The notes under the pieces were generated by a model. The model saw nothing but the letters and a program-made list of their open reading frames with translations. It ran no database searches and was not told the origin of the DNA. Source: DATJFQ01 sp035495555 (lineage in GTDB: Bacteria > Acidobacteriota > Vicinamibacteria > Vicinamibacterales > 2-12-FULL-66-21). Taken from it: 41,889 nt of DNA. Shown piece by piece: positions 14,032-25,120 of the stretch (positions within the stretch are counted from its first letter, which is position 1; each line of letters starts with the position of its first letter). A program made the translations under genes and the position numbers. The stretch covers positions 1-41,889 of the forward strand of contig DATJFQ010000049.1 in assembly GCA_035495555.1 (NCBI GenBank), given 5' to 3'.

Positions 14032-16602
14032 TTGAACGTTCCAGAAAAACCAGCCCTCGAAGGACTCGAAAAGAAATGGATGGAGCGGTGGGCCGCCGGC
14101 GGCGTCTACAGGTTCGACCGCTCTCGCCCGCGGGCTGACGTCTATTCGATCGATACGCCGCCGCCGACGGTCAGCGGCTCACTCCACGTCGGGCACGTCT
14201 TCTCGTACACGCACACGGACGTCGTTGCGCGCTTTCACCGGATGCGCGGCAAGGCCGTCTTCTATCCGATGGGATGGGACGACAACGGTTTGCCCACGGA
14301 GCGCCGCGTTCAGAACTTCTACGGCGTCCGCTGCGATCCATCGCTGCCATACGACCCGGATTTTCAGCCGCCGGCCAAGCCTGACAAACACGCAATCTCC
14401 GTCTCCCGGCCGAACTTCATCGAGCTCTGCGCCCGCCTGACGGCCGAGGACGAGAAGGCGTTCGAATCACTCTGGAAGTATCTCGGGCTCTCGGTCGATT
14501 GGGGTATGACGTACGCCACGATCGGACGGCACGCGCAGAAGGTGTCGCAACTCTCGTTCCTCCGCCTGCTGAGCAAGGGCCTCGCGTATCAGCTCGAGGC
14601 GCCGACCCTCTGGGACGTGGATTTCCGTACAGCCGTCGCGCAGGCTGAACTCGAGGATCGCGAGCAGCCCGGCGCCTATCACCGCATCGCGTTCGCAAGA
14701 GGGGTCGGAGACGCCGCCGTCTACGTCGAGACGACGCGGCCTGAACTCATCCCTGCGTGCGTCGCCCTCGTCGCCCATCCAGACGACGAGCGGTACAAAC
14801 CGCTCTTCGGCACGGAAGTGACGACGCCGCTCTTCGGCGTGCGTGTTCCAATCAGGCCGCACGAGCTCGCAGATCCCGAGAAGGGCTCCGGCATCGCGAT
14901 GATCTGCACCTTCGGCGACGTGACGGACGTCGTCTGGTGGCGCGCGCTCTCGCTTCCCGTACGCGCGATCATCCAGCCGAACGGCACGCTCCGGCCCGTG
15001 CAGTGGGGCAGCGAGGGATGGGAATCGACCGATGTTGCACGTGCGCAGGAGGCGTACGATCAGCTCGCAAACCTCTCCGCCCTCAAGGCCAGGACGAAGA
15101 TCGTCGAGTTGCTGCGCGCCAGCGGTGATCTCGTTGGCGACCCACGGCCCATCACGCACGCCGTCAAGTTCTACGAGAAAGGCGATCGCCCGCTCGAGAT
15201 CGTGACGAGCCGCCAGTGGTTCATCAAGACGATGATGTTCCGCGACGCGCTGCTGGCGCGGGCACGCGAGATTCGGTGGCATCCGGCCTACATGCAGGCG
15301 CGGCTCGAAAACTGGATTAACGGGCTCAACGGCGACTGGTGCATCAGCCGCCAGCGCTTCTTCGGCGTGCCGTTTCCCGTCTGGTATCCGGTTCTCCCAA
15401 ACGGCAGCCGTGACTACTCGAATCCGATCGTGCCCGGAGAGGATCGCCTGCCCATCGACCCATCGACCGACGCGCCGGACGGCTACACCGCGGCACAACG
15501 CGATCAGCCCGGCGGTTTCAGCGGCGACCCCGACGTGATGGACACCTGGGCGACATCGTCTCTGACGCCGCAGATCGCGGGCGGATGGACTGCAGACGAC
15601 GATCTGTTCGCCCGCGTGTTCCCGATGGACGTGCGACCGCAGGCGCACGACATCATCCGCACGTGGTTGTTCTCGACCGTGCTGCGATCACATCTGGAGT
15701 TCGACACGCTGCCGTGGTCCAACGCGGCGATCTCCGGATGGATTCTCGATCCCGATCGCAAGAAGATGTCGAAGTCCAAGGGCAACGTCGTCACGCCAAT
15801 GGCGCTGCTCGAGGAGCACGGGTCGGACGGCGTGCGGTACTGGGCGGCGAGCGGACGGCCGGGCGCGGATACGGCGTTCGACGTCGGCCAGATGAAAGTC
15901 GGCCGCCGGCTGGCCATCAAGCTGCTGAACGCCTCGAAGTTCGTGCTGGCGAGCGCGGAGCCGCGCGGTGACATCTCCGCGCCGATCGACCGCGGGCTGC
16001 TCACGATGGTGGGCCGCCTCGTTCGCGAGGCCACTGCCGATGTGGACGATTACAACTACGCGCGTGTCCTCGAGCGGACCGAGTCGCTGTTCTGGTTCTT
16101 CTGCGACAACTATCTCGAGCTGGTGAAATCACGCCGCTACGGCGACCATGGACCTGAAGGCGCTGCGTCGGCGAACTCGGCGCTCCTGACGGCGCTCTCC
16201 GCGCTGCTGCGGCTGTTCGCGCCGTTCCTGCCGTTTGTCACTGAGGAAGTGTGGTCCTGGTGGCAGCCCGGCTCCATTCACACGTCCGCGTGGCCGGCGG
16301 CGGAGGAACTCTTCGGGCCTGCGGGCGGCGAAAACGAGGATGGTGCGCGAACGCTGGAACTCGCGGCAACCGTCCTTGGCGAGATCCGCAGGAAGAAATC
16401 GGAAGAGCAGCGGCCGATGAAGACGCCGGTTGCGCGCGCCGTGGTGCAACTGCCCGATTCCGATCGACAACTGCTCGAATCCGCGAGAGCCGACCTGTGC
16501 GCCGTCGCGCTGGTTCAGGATCTCCTGATCGAAACGGGCGAGACACTGACCGTTGATGTCCAGCTCGCGGCGCCAGAGGCATCCACCCAGGAGCGCGCAT
16601 GA
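14032..16602 (+). CDS. valS: Valine--tRNA ligase
   Basis: An 856-residue class I aminoacyl-tRNA synthetase that charges tRNA-Val with proofreading. It has the HIGH-type motif HVGH (SGSLHVGHVFSYT), the KMSKS motif (KKMSKSKGN), a CP1 editing insertion and the anticodon domain with LRLFAPFLPFVTEEVW. The N-terminal block with MGWDDNGLPTERRVQN and CDPSLPY is the form found in actinobacterial ValRS. The start is TTG 14032: the frame is open upstream into array 6, but residues before the TTG would be translated repeat. It overlaps the next gene by ATGA and heads a six-gene co-directional cluster. Confidence 0.95.
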   Translation: MNVPEKPALEGLEKKWMERWAAGGVYRFDRSRPRADVYSIDTPPPTVSGSLHVGHVFSYTHTDVVARFHRMRGKAVFYPMGWDDNGLPTERRVQNFYGVRCDPSLPYDPDFQPPAKPDKHAISVSRPNFIELCARLTAEDEKAFESLWKYLGLSVDWGMTYATIGRHAQKVSQLSFLRLLSKGLAYQLEAPTLWDVDFRTAVAQAELEDREQPGAYHRIAFARGVGDAAVYVETTRPELIPACVALVAHPDDERYKPLFGTEVTTPLFGVRVPIRPHELADPEKGSGIAMICTFGDVTDVVWWRALSLPVRAIIQPNGTLRPVQWGSEGWESTDVARAQEAYDQLANLSALKARTKIVELLRASGDLVGDPRPITHAVKFYEKGDRPLEIVTSRQWFIKTMMFRDALLARAREIRWHPAYMQARLENWINGLNGDWCISRQRFFGVPFPVWYPVLPNGSRDYSNPIVPGEDRLPIDPSTDAPDGYTAAQRDQPGGFSGDPDVMDTWATSSLTPQIAGGWTADDDLFARVFPMDVRPQAHDIIRTWLFSTVLRSHLEFDTLPWSNAAISGWILDPDRKKMSKSKGNVVTPMALLEEHGSDGVRYWAASGRPGADTAFDVGQMKVGRRLAIKLLNASKFVLASAEPRGDISAPIDRGLLTMVGRLVREATADVDDYNYARVLERTESLFWFFCDNYLELVKSRRYGDHGPEGAASANSALLTALSALLRLFAPFLPFVTEEVWSWWQPGSIHTSAWPAAEELFGPAGGENEDGARTLELAATVLGEIRRKKSEEQRPMKTPVARAVVQLPDSDRQLLESARADLCAVALVQDLLIETGETLTVDVQLAAPEASTQERA

Positions 16603-17450
16603 AGACCGTGCCATTCGAGGCGCTGGATCCGGCGCTCTACCGCGAGGTCGTCCGGCGCGCGCTTGCCGAAGACCTCGGCTGGGGCGACGTCACGACGGAA
16701 GCGATCGTTCCGCGCGGCACGCGCGCCAGAGGATCGATCGTGGCGCGCTCGCCGTGCGTGATCGCAGGACTGGAAGTTGCCGCGGAGACGTTTCGCCAGA
16801 TGGATCCCGCGTGCGAGTTTCACGCGCTCCTCGCGGACGGCCAGTCCTGCGAGGCCGGCGCGCGTCTCGCCGGGATTCAGGGCCTCGCGAGCTCGATGGT
16901 GACGGCCGAACGCACGGCGCTCAACTTCCTGCAGCGGCTTTCCGGCGTCGCGACGCTGACGCGTCGCTTCGCAGATCAGGCAGCGGGGCGCGTCGTTGTT
17001 CTGGACACGCGCAAGACGACGCCGACGTTGCGCGCGCTGGAGCAGTATGCGGTCCGCGCCGGCGGGGGGGCGAACCACCGCGCCACGCTCGATGACGGCG
17101 TGTTGATCAAAGCGAACCATGCCGCGCTCGCGGGCGGCCTTGGCGAAGCCGTCCGGCGTATGAAGACGGCCGACCCTGAGATGTCGATCGAAGCGGAGGT
17201 CCGGTCGATCGCCGAGGCCGACGAAGCGATCAGCGCGGGGGCGCACACGCTCGTTGTCGACCGGCTGCCCATCGACGAGATCCGCGAGATCGTCCGGCGG
17301 GCCCGTGGGCGTGCGCAGGTCGCGCTTGCGGGGGCGATCGATCTGGAGAATCTCGATGCACTTGCCGCGACCGGCGCCGACTACGTATCGGTCGGCGCGC
17401 TGACGCTATACGCGCCAGCGGCCGACCTGCGATTCGATCTCGAACCGTGA
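16599..17450 (+). CDS. nadC: Nicotinate-nucleotide pyrophosphorylase (carboxylating)
   Basis: A 283-residue quinolinate phosphoribosyltransferase that makes nicotinate mononucleotide from quinolinate and PRPP in de novo NAD synthesis. Family markers are EDLGWGDVTTEA at the N-terminus, the catalytic segment TRKTTPTLRALEQYAV with GGGANHR, DGVLIKANH, and the barrel strands EAEVRS and VALAGAIDLENL. Full length. Its ATG overlaps the valS stop, and birA follows after ten bases. The nadC-birA-coaX order is a known bacterial cofactor cluster. Confidence 0.95.
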   Translation: MKTVPFEALDPALYREVVRRALAEDLGWGDVTTEAIVPRGTRARGSIVARSPCVIAGLEVAAETFRQMDPACEFHALLADGQSCEAGARLAGIQGLASSMVTAERTALNFLQRLSGVATLTRRFADQAAGRVVVLDTRKTTPTLRALEQYAVRAGGGANHRATLDDGVLIKANHAALAGGLGEAVRRMKTADPEMSIEAEVRSIAEADEAISAGAHTLVVDRLPIDEIREIVRRARGRAQVALAGAIDLENLDALAATGADYVSVGALTLYAPAADLRFDLEP

Positions 17451-17460
17451 GAGCCGCGAC

Positions 17461-18309
17461 ATGAGGCCGGCGCAGCCGCAAGTATCAACGCCGCTCCGCG
17501 GAGACGGCGGTCTGGAAGCGGATATCACACGCGCGCTGGCGGCGACCGCGAATACGCGCGGCGTGTTCGGCGCCACGTGGGAATACTTCGACGAGATCGG
17601 TTCCACCAACGACGCGGCGCTGCGGGCCGCCGAACGCGGCGTCGCCGAAGGGCATGTGTTCATCGCCGGCGCGCAGACGGCCGGGCGCGGCCGGCTCGGG
17701 CGAACGTGGCACTCGCCGCCCGAAGCGGGCCTTTACGTGTCGACTATCATCCGCCGCTCCGCCCTCGCGCCCTGGATCACGCTCGCGGGCGGCGTGGCAG
17801 TCGCCCAGGGCATCCGTGAATCGACGGGCCTGCCGGTGCAGCTCAAATGGCCGAACGACGTCGTCGCGGTGACGGGCACCGCCTTCCAATCGCGCCGCAA
17901 GCTGGCGGGGATCCTTGCTGAGGCGTCGAGCGGCGCCGACGCCATTCAGTACATCGTTCTCGGCTTCGGCATCAATCTGCGCCAGTCGGCGTTACCGCCG
18001 GAACTCGAAGGACGCGCGGGATCGCTCGAAGGAGAACTCGGTCGACCAGTAGACGGCGGCGTCGTGCTTGCCGCGGCGCTCGCTGCCCTGCATCGCGTCA
18101 CGGAACAGGTGACCGCCTCTGGCCCCGCGGCGCTCCTCGCGGAATGGCGGCGGCTTTCGCCGTCTGCTGAAGGCGGTCGGGTCGAATGGGATGCGTCGAG
18201 CGGGACCCGCACGGGCGTGACCGCCGGGATCGACGCTGACGGCGCGTTGCGCGTCATGACGCCAGAGGGGCTCGAACGGATCGTGTCAGGAGAGGTTCGA
18301 TGGAAGTAG
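17461..18309 (+). CDS. birA: Biotin--[acetyl-CoA-carboxylase] ligase, without repressor domain
   Basis: A 282-residue biotin protein ligase that attaches biotin to carboxyl carrier proteins through biotinyl-AMP. The ATP/biotin loop GRGRLGR follows AGAQTA, with KWPNDV and KLAGILAE further on and a C-terminal SH3-like domain ending in ERIVSGEVRW. There is no N-terminal helix-turn-helix, so it is the monofunctional type and should not repress biotin genes. The stop overlaps the coaX start by ten bases. Confidence 0.93.
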   Translation: MRPAQPQVSTPLRGDGGLEADITRALAATANTRGVFGATWEYFDEIGSTNDAALRAAERGVAEGHVFIAGAQTAGRGRLGRTWHSPPEAGLYVSTIIRRSALAPWITLAGGVAVAQGIRESTGLPVQLKWPNDVVAVTGTAFQSRRKLAGILAEASSGADAIQYIVLGFGINLRQSALPPELEGRAGSLEGELGRPVDGGVVLAAALAALHRVTEQVTASGPAALLAEWRRLSPSAEGGRVEWDASSGTRTGVTAGIDADGALRVMTPEGLERIVSGEVRWK

Positions 18310-19106
18310 CACCGCGGCTGCTCGCGCTCGATGTCGGCAACACCAACGTCACCATCGGCGTGTTCGAAGGCGACCGCCTCGCGCACAGTTGGCGTCTTGC
18401 AGCGCTGCGTGAGCGGACGGCGGACGAACTCGGCATCTTCGTCACGCGCCTCTTCGAAACGGCGCATGTGCCGATTCCCGAGCTGGCAGGAATCGCCGTC
18501 GCCTCGGTCGTCCCGCCGCTGACGCGGCCGATCGAGGAGATGTGCGAACGCTATTTTCATCACGCGGCATTCATCGTCGATGCGACGAATGCGGGGATGC
18601 CGGTCCGTTACAGCCCTGTGTCCGATGTGGGCGCGGATCGGATCGTCAATGCCGTCGGTGCATGGGAGAAGTACGGGCGGTCGTCGCGGATCCCGCTGAT
18701 CATCGTCGACTTCGGCACGGGGACGACGTTTGACGTCGTGTCTGCCGCCGGAGAGTACATCGGGGGCGTGATCTGCCCGGGGATCAACATTTCGGCGGAA
18801 GCGCTGTTCCAGCGTGCCGCGCGGCTGCCGCGCGTCGAGGTGCGGAAGCCGGCCGGCGTCATCGGGCAGAACACCGTCGCTGCGATGCAGTCGGGGCTCT
18901 TCTTTGGTTACGTCGATTTGGTCGACGGTCTGGTCCACCGGATCCGCGCAGAGCTGGATGGTGGCGCGCAGGCGCTCGTGATCGGAACCGGCGGTCTCGC
19001 CGAGATCATTTCCGGCGAGAGCCGCGCTATTCAGCGCGTCGACGCGAATTTGACGCTCGACGGCCTCCGCCTGATATGGGAGAAGCGGCGGGATGCACGC
19101 GTCTGA
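18300..19106 (+). CDS. coaX: Type III pantothenate kinase
   Basis: A 268-residue kinase for the first step of coenzyme A synthesis. It belongs to the ASKHA fold: phosphate-binding DVGNTNVTIG at residues 10-19, GADRIVNAVGA, DFGTGTTFDVV and the late GTGGLAEII. The DxGNTN plus GADR plus DFGTGTT set is diagnostic for type III (CoaX) rather than CoaA. These enzymes are known to need a monovalent cation and to resist CoA feedback. It overlaps the genes on both sides, implying translational coupling. Confidence 0.95.
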   Translation: MEVAPRLLALDVGNTNVTIGVFEGDRLAHSWRLAALRERTADELGIFVTRLFETAHVPIPELAGIAVASVVPPLTRPIEEMCERYFHHAAFIVDATNAGMPVRYSPVSDVGADRIVNAVGAWEKYGRSSRIPLIIVDFGTGTTFDVVSAAGEYIGGVICPGINISAEALFQRAARLPRVEVRKPAGVIGQNTVAAMQSGLFFGYVDLVDGLVHRIRAELDGGAQALVIGTGGLAEIISGESRAIQRVDANLTLDGLRLIWEKRRDARV

Positions 19107-19788
19107 GTACTGCCGCGAACTCGAAACCTACCTGTGCCGGAAGAACGAAGGCCATCTGATTCGGATCGTCGGCCCGGCGTTCGAGCAGGTGTGCGGGTGG
19201 GCGGAACGCGGCGTCCCGCTGGCGGTGGCGAAAAAAGGGATCGACCAGTACTGCGAACGGTATTACGCGAAAGGGCCGCGACGCCGGCCCGTACGAATCG
19301 AGTTCTGCGAGGCAGACATCCTCGACCTGTTCGACGCCTGGCGGCGCGCCGTCGGCGTATCGAACGCCGAGGGAGAGGATGACGATCATTCGCCGGCACG
19401 CCGCGACACGCTTCCCGCGCACCTCGATCGCGTGATCGCGCGCCTCACGGCGCTCCGGGGGGGAAGCGGCAGGTCGGCTGCGTTTGACGCTGCGATCGCG
19501 GACGCGGTAGGGCAACTCGATATGATGCGCGCCGCGGGACGGCGGGCCCGCGGTGCCGAGCGAGCGTTGCTCATCGAGCGGCTCGCGGCCGTCGACGCAC
19601 GGCTGCTGGAGATCTCGCGCGCAGAACTGCCTGCGGACGAAACACGCGCACTGAGCGCCGCGGCCGACGCCGAAATCGCCCCGTTTGCGGGACGCATGTC
19701 GCCGGAGGCCCGTGAGACCGCGACGACGGCTGCGTTCGATCGCCTCGTGCGCGATGCGATCGGACTCCCCGCGGTGACATTCGAGTAG
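19093..19788 (+). CDS. Conserved-looking protein of unknown function in the valS-coaX operon
   Basis: A 231-residue soluble protein I do not recognise. The N-terminal 90 residues are ordered and rich in Tyr, Cys and Trp (HASEYCRELETYLCRKNEGHLIR, VAKKGIDQYCERYYAK, EFCEADILDLFDAWRR). An acidic linker (GEDDDHS) follows, then about 110 Ala/Arg-rich helical residues. No signal peptide or membrane segment. Four cysteines are spread through the first 75 residues without a clear zinc spacing. It overlaps coaX by 14 bases and is followed after three bases by an RNA methyltransferase, so it is surely co-transcribed. A role in translation or cofactor metabolism would be a guess. Confidence 0.8.
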   Translation: MHASEYCRELETYLCRKNEGHLIRIVGPAFEQVCGWAERGVPLAVAKKGIDQYCERYYAKGPRRRPVRIEFCEADILDLFDAWRRAVGVSNAEGEDDDHSPARRDTLPAHLDRVIARLTALRGGSGRSAAFDAAIADAVGQLDMMRAAGRRARGAERALLIERLAAVDARLLEISRAELPADETRALSAAADAEIAPFAGRMSPEARETATTAAFDRLVRDAIGLPAVTFE

Positions 19789-19791
19789 TCC

Positions 19792-21072
19792 ATGCTCGCT
19801 GAAGGGCAGCAGATCGAGCTCGCGATCGAGAAAGTAGCGGCCGGCGGCTGGACCATCGGCCGGCATCACGGCCAGGTCGTGCTCGTCCGGGGCGCCATTC
19901 CCGGCGAGCGCGTGACGGTGTGGATCGATCGTGCCGAGAAGCGTCTGGCGTACGCGAACACGCGCGACGTCCTCGAGCCGTCACCTGACCGGCGCGTGCC
20001 GCCGTTCGACCCGCGCTGCGGCGGCGCGGTGTTCGCGCACGTCGCCTACGAACGCCAGCTCGCGTTGAAAGCGCAGATTGTCGAGGACGCGTTCGCCCGC
20101 GTAGCGCGCGCTCCGCTGGACGCCGCACCGTCCGTTGCGGCATCCCCGGAGGACGGCTACCGTATGCGCGCGCGGCTTCACGTGCGAGGCGATCGCGTGG
20201 GCTTCTACCGCGAGGGCACGCACCAGCTCTGCGACGCCGCCACCACCCGCCAGCTCGCGGCGGGCACAGTGGAGGCCGCCGCGTCGATTGCCCGAACGCT
20301 GCACCGGCACAGTCCCGAGTCGCTCACTTCGCTCACGATTGCGGACAACATCGCCGCGGACGAACGCGCCGCCCATCTCGAGTTGTCGAGCAACGCACGC
20401 CTGGAGGAACGTGTGCTGGCAGAGGCGAGCCGCGATGCCGGCGTCCGCGGAATCAGCGCACGCACGTCAGGTGGCGCCGTGCTGACCGTCGGCGATCCGG
20501 CGGTAACGGATCCGCTGAGAACGTTGGCGGGGCCGGGTGCGGAAGGGGAGATTCGGCGGCATGCCGAATCATTTTTCCAGGGAAACCGCTATCTGCTCCC
20601 GGACCTCGTCCGCGCCGTCACGACCGCCGTGTCCCCGGGCGGCCATACCGTCGATCTATATGCGGGTGTCGGGCTGTTCTCTCTTGCGCTCGCCGCGGCC
20701 GGTCATTCCGAAGTGACCGCCGTCGAAGGCGACCGCAGCAGCGCGCGCGACCTGCGCCAGAACGCGCGGCTGTTCGCGCCGCGGGTGCACGCGAAGTCGC
20801 TGAGCGTCGAGGACTACCTGTCGGAGTCGAATGGCGGGATCGATGCGCTGATTGTCGATCCGCCGCGGTCGGGCATGTCGAAGCCGGCGCTCGAAGGCGT
20901 TCTTCGCGCAGCGCCGCCCCGAATCGTCTACGTGTCCTGCGATCCGCCGACCCTCGCACGTGACGCACGCCGCCTGTTCGACGCCGGCTACGCGCTCGAG
21001 TCGCTCCGCGCGTTCGATCTCTTCCCGAACACGGCTCACGTCGAAACCGTCGGCGTGTTTTCAATGGGTTGA
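19792..21072 (+). CDS. 23S rRNA/tRNA uracil-C5 methyltransferase family (TrmA/RlmD-like)
   Basis: A 426-residue SAM-dependent RNA m5U methyltransferase. Residues 1-60 are a TRAM RNA-binding domain. The Rossmann SAM site is DLYAGVGLFSLALA, followed by DPPRSGM, the nucleophile Cys in YVSCDPPTLARD, and the terminal FPNTAHVETV. The RlmD iron-sulfur region (CxxxxxCGGC) is reduced to DPRCGGAVFAHV, so a full 4Fe-4S cluster is not expected. RlmCD- or TrmA-like specificity is therefore possible, and I do not assign a symbol. It is the last gene of the valS cluster and converges on a C26 amidohydrolase. Confidence 0.9.
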   Translation: MLAEGQQIELAIEKVAAGGWTIGRHHGQVVLVRGAIPGERVTVWIDRAEKRLAYANTRDVLEPSPDRRVPPFDPRCGGAVFAHVAYERQLALKAQIVEDAFARVARAPLDAAPSVAASPEDGYRMRARLHVRGDRVGFYREGTHQLCDAATTRQLAAGTVEAAASIARTLHRHSPESLTSLTIADNIAADERAAHLELSSNARLEERVLAEASRDAGVRGISARTSGGAVLTVGDPAVTDPLRTLAGPGAEGEIRRHAESFFQGNRYLLPDLVRAVTTAVSPGGHTVDLYAGVGLFSLALAAAGHSEVTAVEGDRSSARDLRQNARLFAPRVHAKSLSVEDYLSESNGGIDALIVDPPRSGMSKPALEGVLRAAPPRIVYVSCDPPTLARDARRLFDAGYALESLRAFDLFPNTAHVETVGVFSMG

Positions 21073-21093
21073 CCCGCTGAAGGGGCCGCCATT

Positions 21094-21110
21094 CGCCCTC
21101 GCAAAGGGCG
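21094..21110. terminator. Short hairpin between convergent genes
   Basis: CGCCCT and AGGGCG form a perfect six-pair stem around a five-base loop in the 40-base gap between two convergent stops. There is no T-run on either side, so terminator function is only plausible. Confidence 0.35.
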
Positions 21111-21112
21111 TC

Positions 21113-21811
21113 CTACGCAGCCGTCTTCCGCCTGGCTGCCGCCGCGACGAACTCGCGGAAGAGTGGAAGGAACTCGCCAGTCCGCCAGAAATTTTCCGGG
21201 TGCCATTGGACGCCGAGGCAGAACGGCGCATCCGGCCGTTCGATCGCCTCGACGATGCCATCTGGCGAGACCGCCGAGACGACAAAGGACGGTGCGACCG
21301 CGCCGACCGCCTGGTGATGGCGGCTGTTTACGGAGCAGGTTTCGGGGGATTGAGATCCTGCCAGCAACGACGCGAGTCGAGTTCCCGGCTTCACCTCCAC
21401 GTCGTGCGCGCGCGCATCGCGCTGATGCGTGACCGAGTGCTCGATGGTCGTAGGCGCCTGGGTGGGAATGTCCTGCACGAGCGTCCCGCCGGCGGCGACG
21501 TTCAGCACCTGGACACCGCGGCAGATCGCAAACAGCGGCGCGTCCGACGCCAGGGCGGCGCGGGAGAGCGGCACCTCGAACGCATCACGTTTCGGGTCGG
21601 TCTCCGTGGATACGTGCTTCGGCTGATCGTAGAGCGCCGGCTCGACATCGGCGCCGCCCGTCAGCAGGATGCCGTCGACGCGCTGCAGCACGTCGGCGGG
21701 ATCGTCGTCGTTGCTCAGCAGAACAGGCTCGCCGCCTGCGGCTCGCACTGATTCCACGTAATCGTCCATCCGCGAGCAGGGAGTAATACCGATTCGAGGT
21801 TTCGATTCCAT
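21113..21811 (-). CDS. Class I glutamine amidotransferase-like hydrolase (peptidase C26)
   Basis: A 232-residue protein of the gamma-glutamyl-gamma-aminobutyrate hydrolase (PuuD-like) family. The nucleophile is the Cys of LFAICRGVQVLN, and the His-x-Glu pair is in LGVQWHPENF. GILLTGGADVEP is the oxyanion strand. The family cleaves gamma-glutamyl amides, but the substrate here is unknown. It lies 22 bases after argS on the minus strand and is probably in one transcript with argS and mobA. Confidence 0.88.
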   Translation of the reverse strand: MESKPRIGITPCSRMDDYVESVRAAGGEPVLLSNDDDPADVLQRVDGILLTGGADVEPALYDQPKHVSTETDPKRDAFEVPLSRAALASDAPLFAICRGVQVLNVAAGGTLVQDIPTQAPTTIEHSVTHQRDARAHDVEVKPGTRLASLLAGSQSPETCSVNSRHHQAVGAVAPSFVVSAVSPDGIVEAIERPDAPFCLGVQWHPENFWRTGEFLPLFREFVAAAARRKTAA

Positions 21812-21833
21812 ATGAAGGGTTGAGCTTCGCCTG

Positions 21834-23846
<2,013 letters not shown>

Positions 23847-23891
23847 AATTGTTCCGTGATACGATCGGCGGACGGTTTCATCGATTCTGTT

Positions 23892-24497
23892 TCACTTCCC
23901 CCGGGCGCGCGCGTAGTCATGCGGCGTGTTGACGTTTTCGAACAGCCGACCGTCGTCGAGGCCTGCGAGTGCAGCGCCAGCGATTTCGCGCACACGCAAT
24001 TCCGCGATCATCTCTCCGACACGCCACGCGTGGGCGTCAAGCCTGCGCTTCAGGATCGGCGCGGCGCGTTGCGCATATATCGCGCACAGCGGCTCGAGCC
24101 CCCGCGCGGATCGCGGCACGACAGCGTCGGCGTCGTCGTCCATCGCGCCGACGAGCGTCTCGAACAGCGTCGTCGAGACGAACGGCATGTCGCAGGCGAC
24201 AATCAGCACCCATGGGTGCCGCGCCGAGACCAGCGCACTGTAGATGCCGCCGAGAGGGCCCGCGCCCGCGACCCGATCGCCGACCACCGGAATGCCGAGC
24301 CCAGCGTAGCGTGCTGCGTCGTTGCTGATGATCAGGATCTCGCTGGCGACGGGCGACAGGGCCTCGAGCTCGCGATCGATGATGCGCGAACCGCCGATGA
24401 CGAGCGCCGACTTATCCCTTCCATCGAAGCGGCTCGCACGGCCGCCGGCGAGAATCGCCGCGGTCACGGCACGGCCCGTCGCACACACTTTCGACAT
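23892..24497 (-). CDS. mobA: Molybdenum cofactor guanylyltransferase
   Basis: A 201-residue nucleotidyltransferase that joins GMP to molybdopterin. The GTP-binding signature LAGGRASRFDGRDKSAL is at residues about 16-32, GPLGGIYSAL follows, and CDMPFVS carries the metal-binding Asp. The C-terminal NVNTPHDYARA is also typical. MobA is favoured over MobB or MocA by this set. It is first of the minus-strand group mobA-argS-C26. Its start codon is only 20 bases from that of a divergent gene, and a perfect 13-base palindrome (24492-24504) covers the start. Confidence 0.9.
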   Translation of the reverse strand: MSKVCATGRAVTAAILAGGRASRFDGRDKSALVIGGSRIIDRELEALSPVASEILIISNDAARYAGLGIPVVGDRVAGAGPLGGIYSALVSARHPWVLIVACDMPFVSTTLFETLVGAMDDDADAVVPRSARGLEPLCAIYAQRAAPILKRRLDAHAWRVGEMIAELRVREIAGAALAGLDDGRLFENVNTPHDYARARGK

Positions 24498-24504
24498 TAT
24501 GTCG
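24492..24504. promoter_or_regulatory. Palindrome over the mobA start
   Basis: CGACAT and ATGTCG are exact inverted copies around one central T. The palindrome covers the mobA ATG in a 20-base divergent gap. It could be an operator or a chance result of facing CAT/ATG triplets. Confidence 0.25.
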
Positions 24505-24517
24505 CAAACATCCAGAG

Positions 24518-25120
24518 ATGAGTGAAGCCCGGATCGGTCGCGTGCTCGTCGCGAGTCTGCATCAGTCGATTGCCGATCTGCTGCCGACGCGCCTGGAGTT
24601 CTACGAGAACTGGCTGAATCCGGCCGGCTTGCGCGAAGGGACGATCGGGCTCGCGCCGCTGTCGGCCGTGCTGAGTTTCCTCCGCAACGAGGGGGACGCG
24701 TACGGGCTCGTCACGATGCGCGCTGGCGAATACGCGGCCGCGTGGACGTTCGACAACGTGCCCCCGTTCGAGCGGCGATTCGTGCGGTCGCTGCCCTTGA
24801 CGCTGCGAACGCGGATGGCGCTCCGCACCGGACGAACGCTCGTTCGCTCGACGTATCCGGGATCCCGCGCGATCACCCGGATGAAAAAAGGGTCGATCAG
24901 CATCGATCTCCGCGGCTCGCTGTTCTGTGAAGTCCGTGAGGCGCGGCCGCTTCCGTTGTGCGGCTTCTACGCATCGGCGATACAGCGCACGCTGCAGTTG
25001 TTCGACGTCCCTGCAGACGTGCGCGTGAGCCAGTGCCGCGCCGAATCACCGGGTCAGCGCGCCTGTCTGCTGTCGGTCTCCATGTCGGGTCGCGAGGCCG
25101 GGGACGCCGTCGCCGCATGA
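24518..25120 (+). CDS. Unknown protein, weak V4R (hydrocarbon-binding) resemblance
   Basis: A 200-residue soluble protein I cannot place with certainty. The C-terminal third (CGFYASAIQRTLQLFDV, then VSQCRAESPGQRACLLSVSM) recalls the V4R / 4-vinyl reductase small-molecule-binding domain, in which two cysteines flank a Gly. The N-terminal 90 residues contain a Trp/Phe-rich stretch (YAAAWTFDNVPPFERRF), followed by a basic middle (RTRMALRTGR). No signal peptide. The stop overlaps the next start as ATGA, so it is coupled to the TPR protein. It diverges from mobA. Confidence 0.7.
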   Translation: MSEARIGRVLVASLHQSIADLLPTRLEFYENWLNPAGLREGTIGLAPLSAVLSFLRNEGDAYGLVTMRAGEYAAAWTFDNVPPFERRFVRSLPLTLRTRMALRTGRTLVRSTYPGSRAITRMKKGSISIDLRGSLFCEVREARPLPLCGFYASAIQRTLQLFDVPADVRVSQCRAESPGQRACLLSVSMSGREAGDAVAA

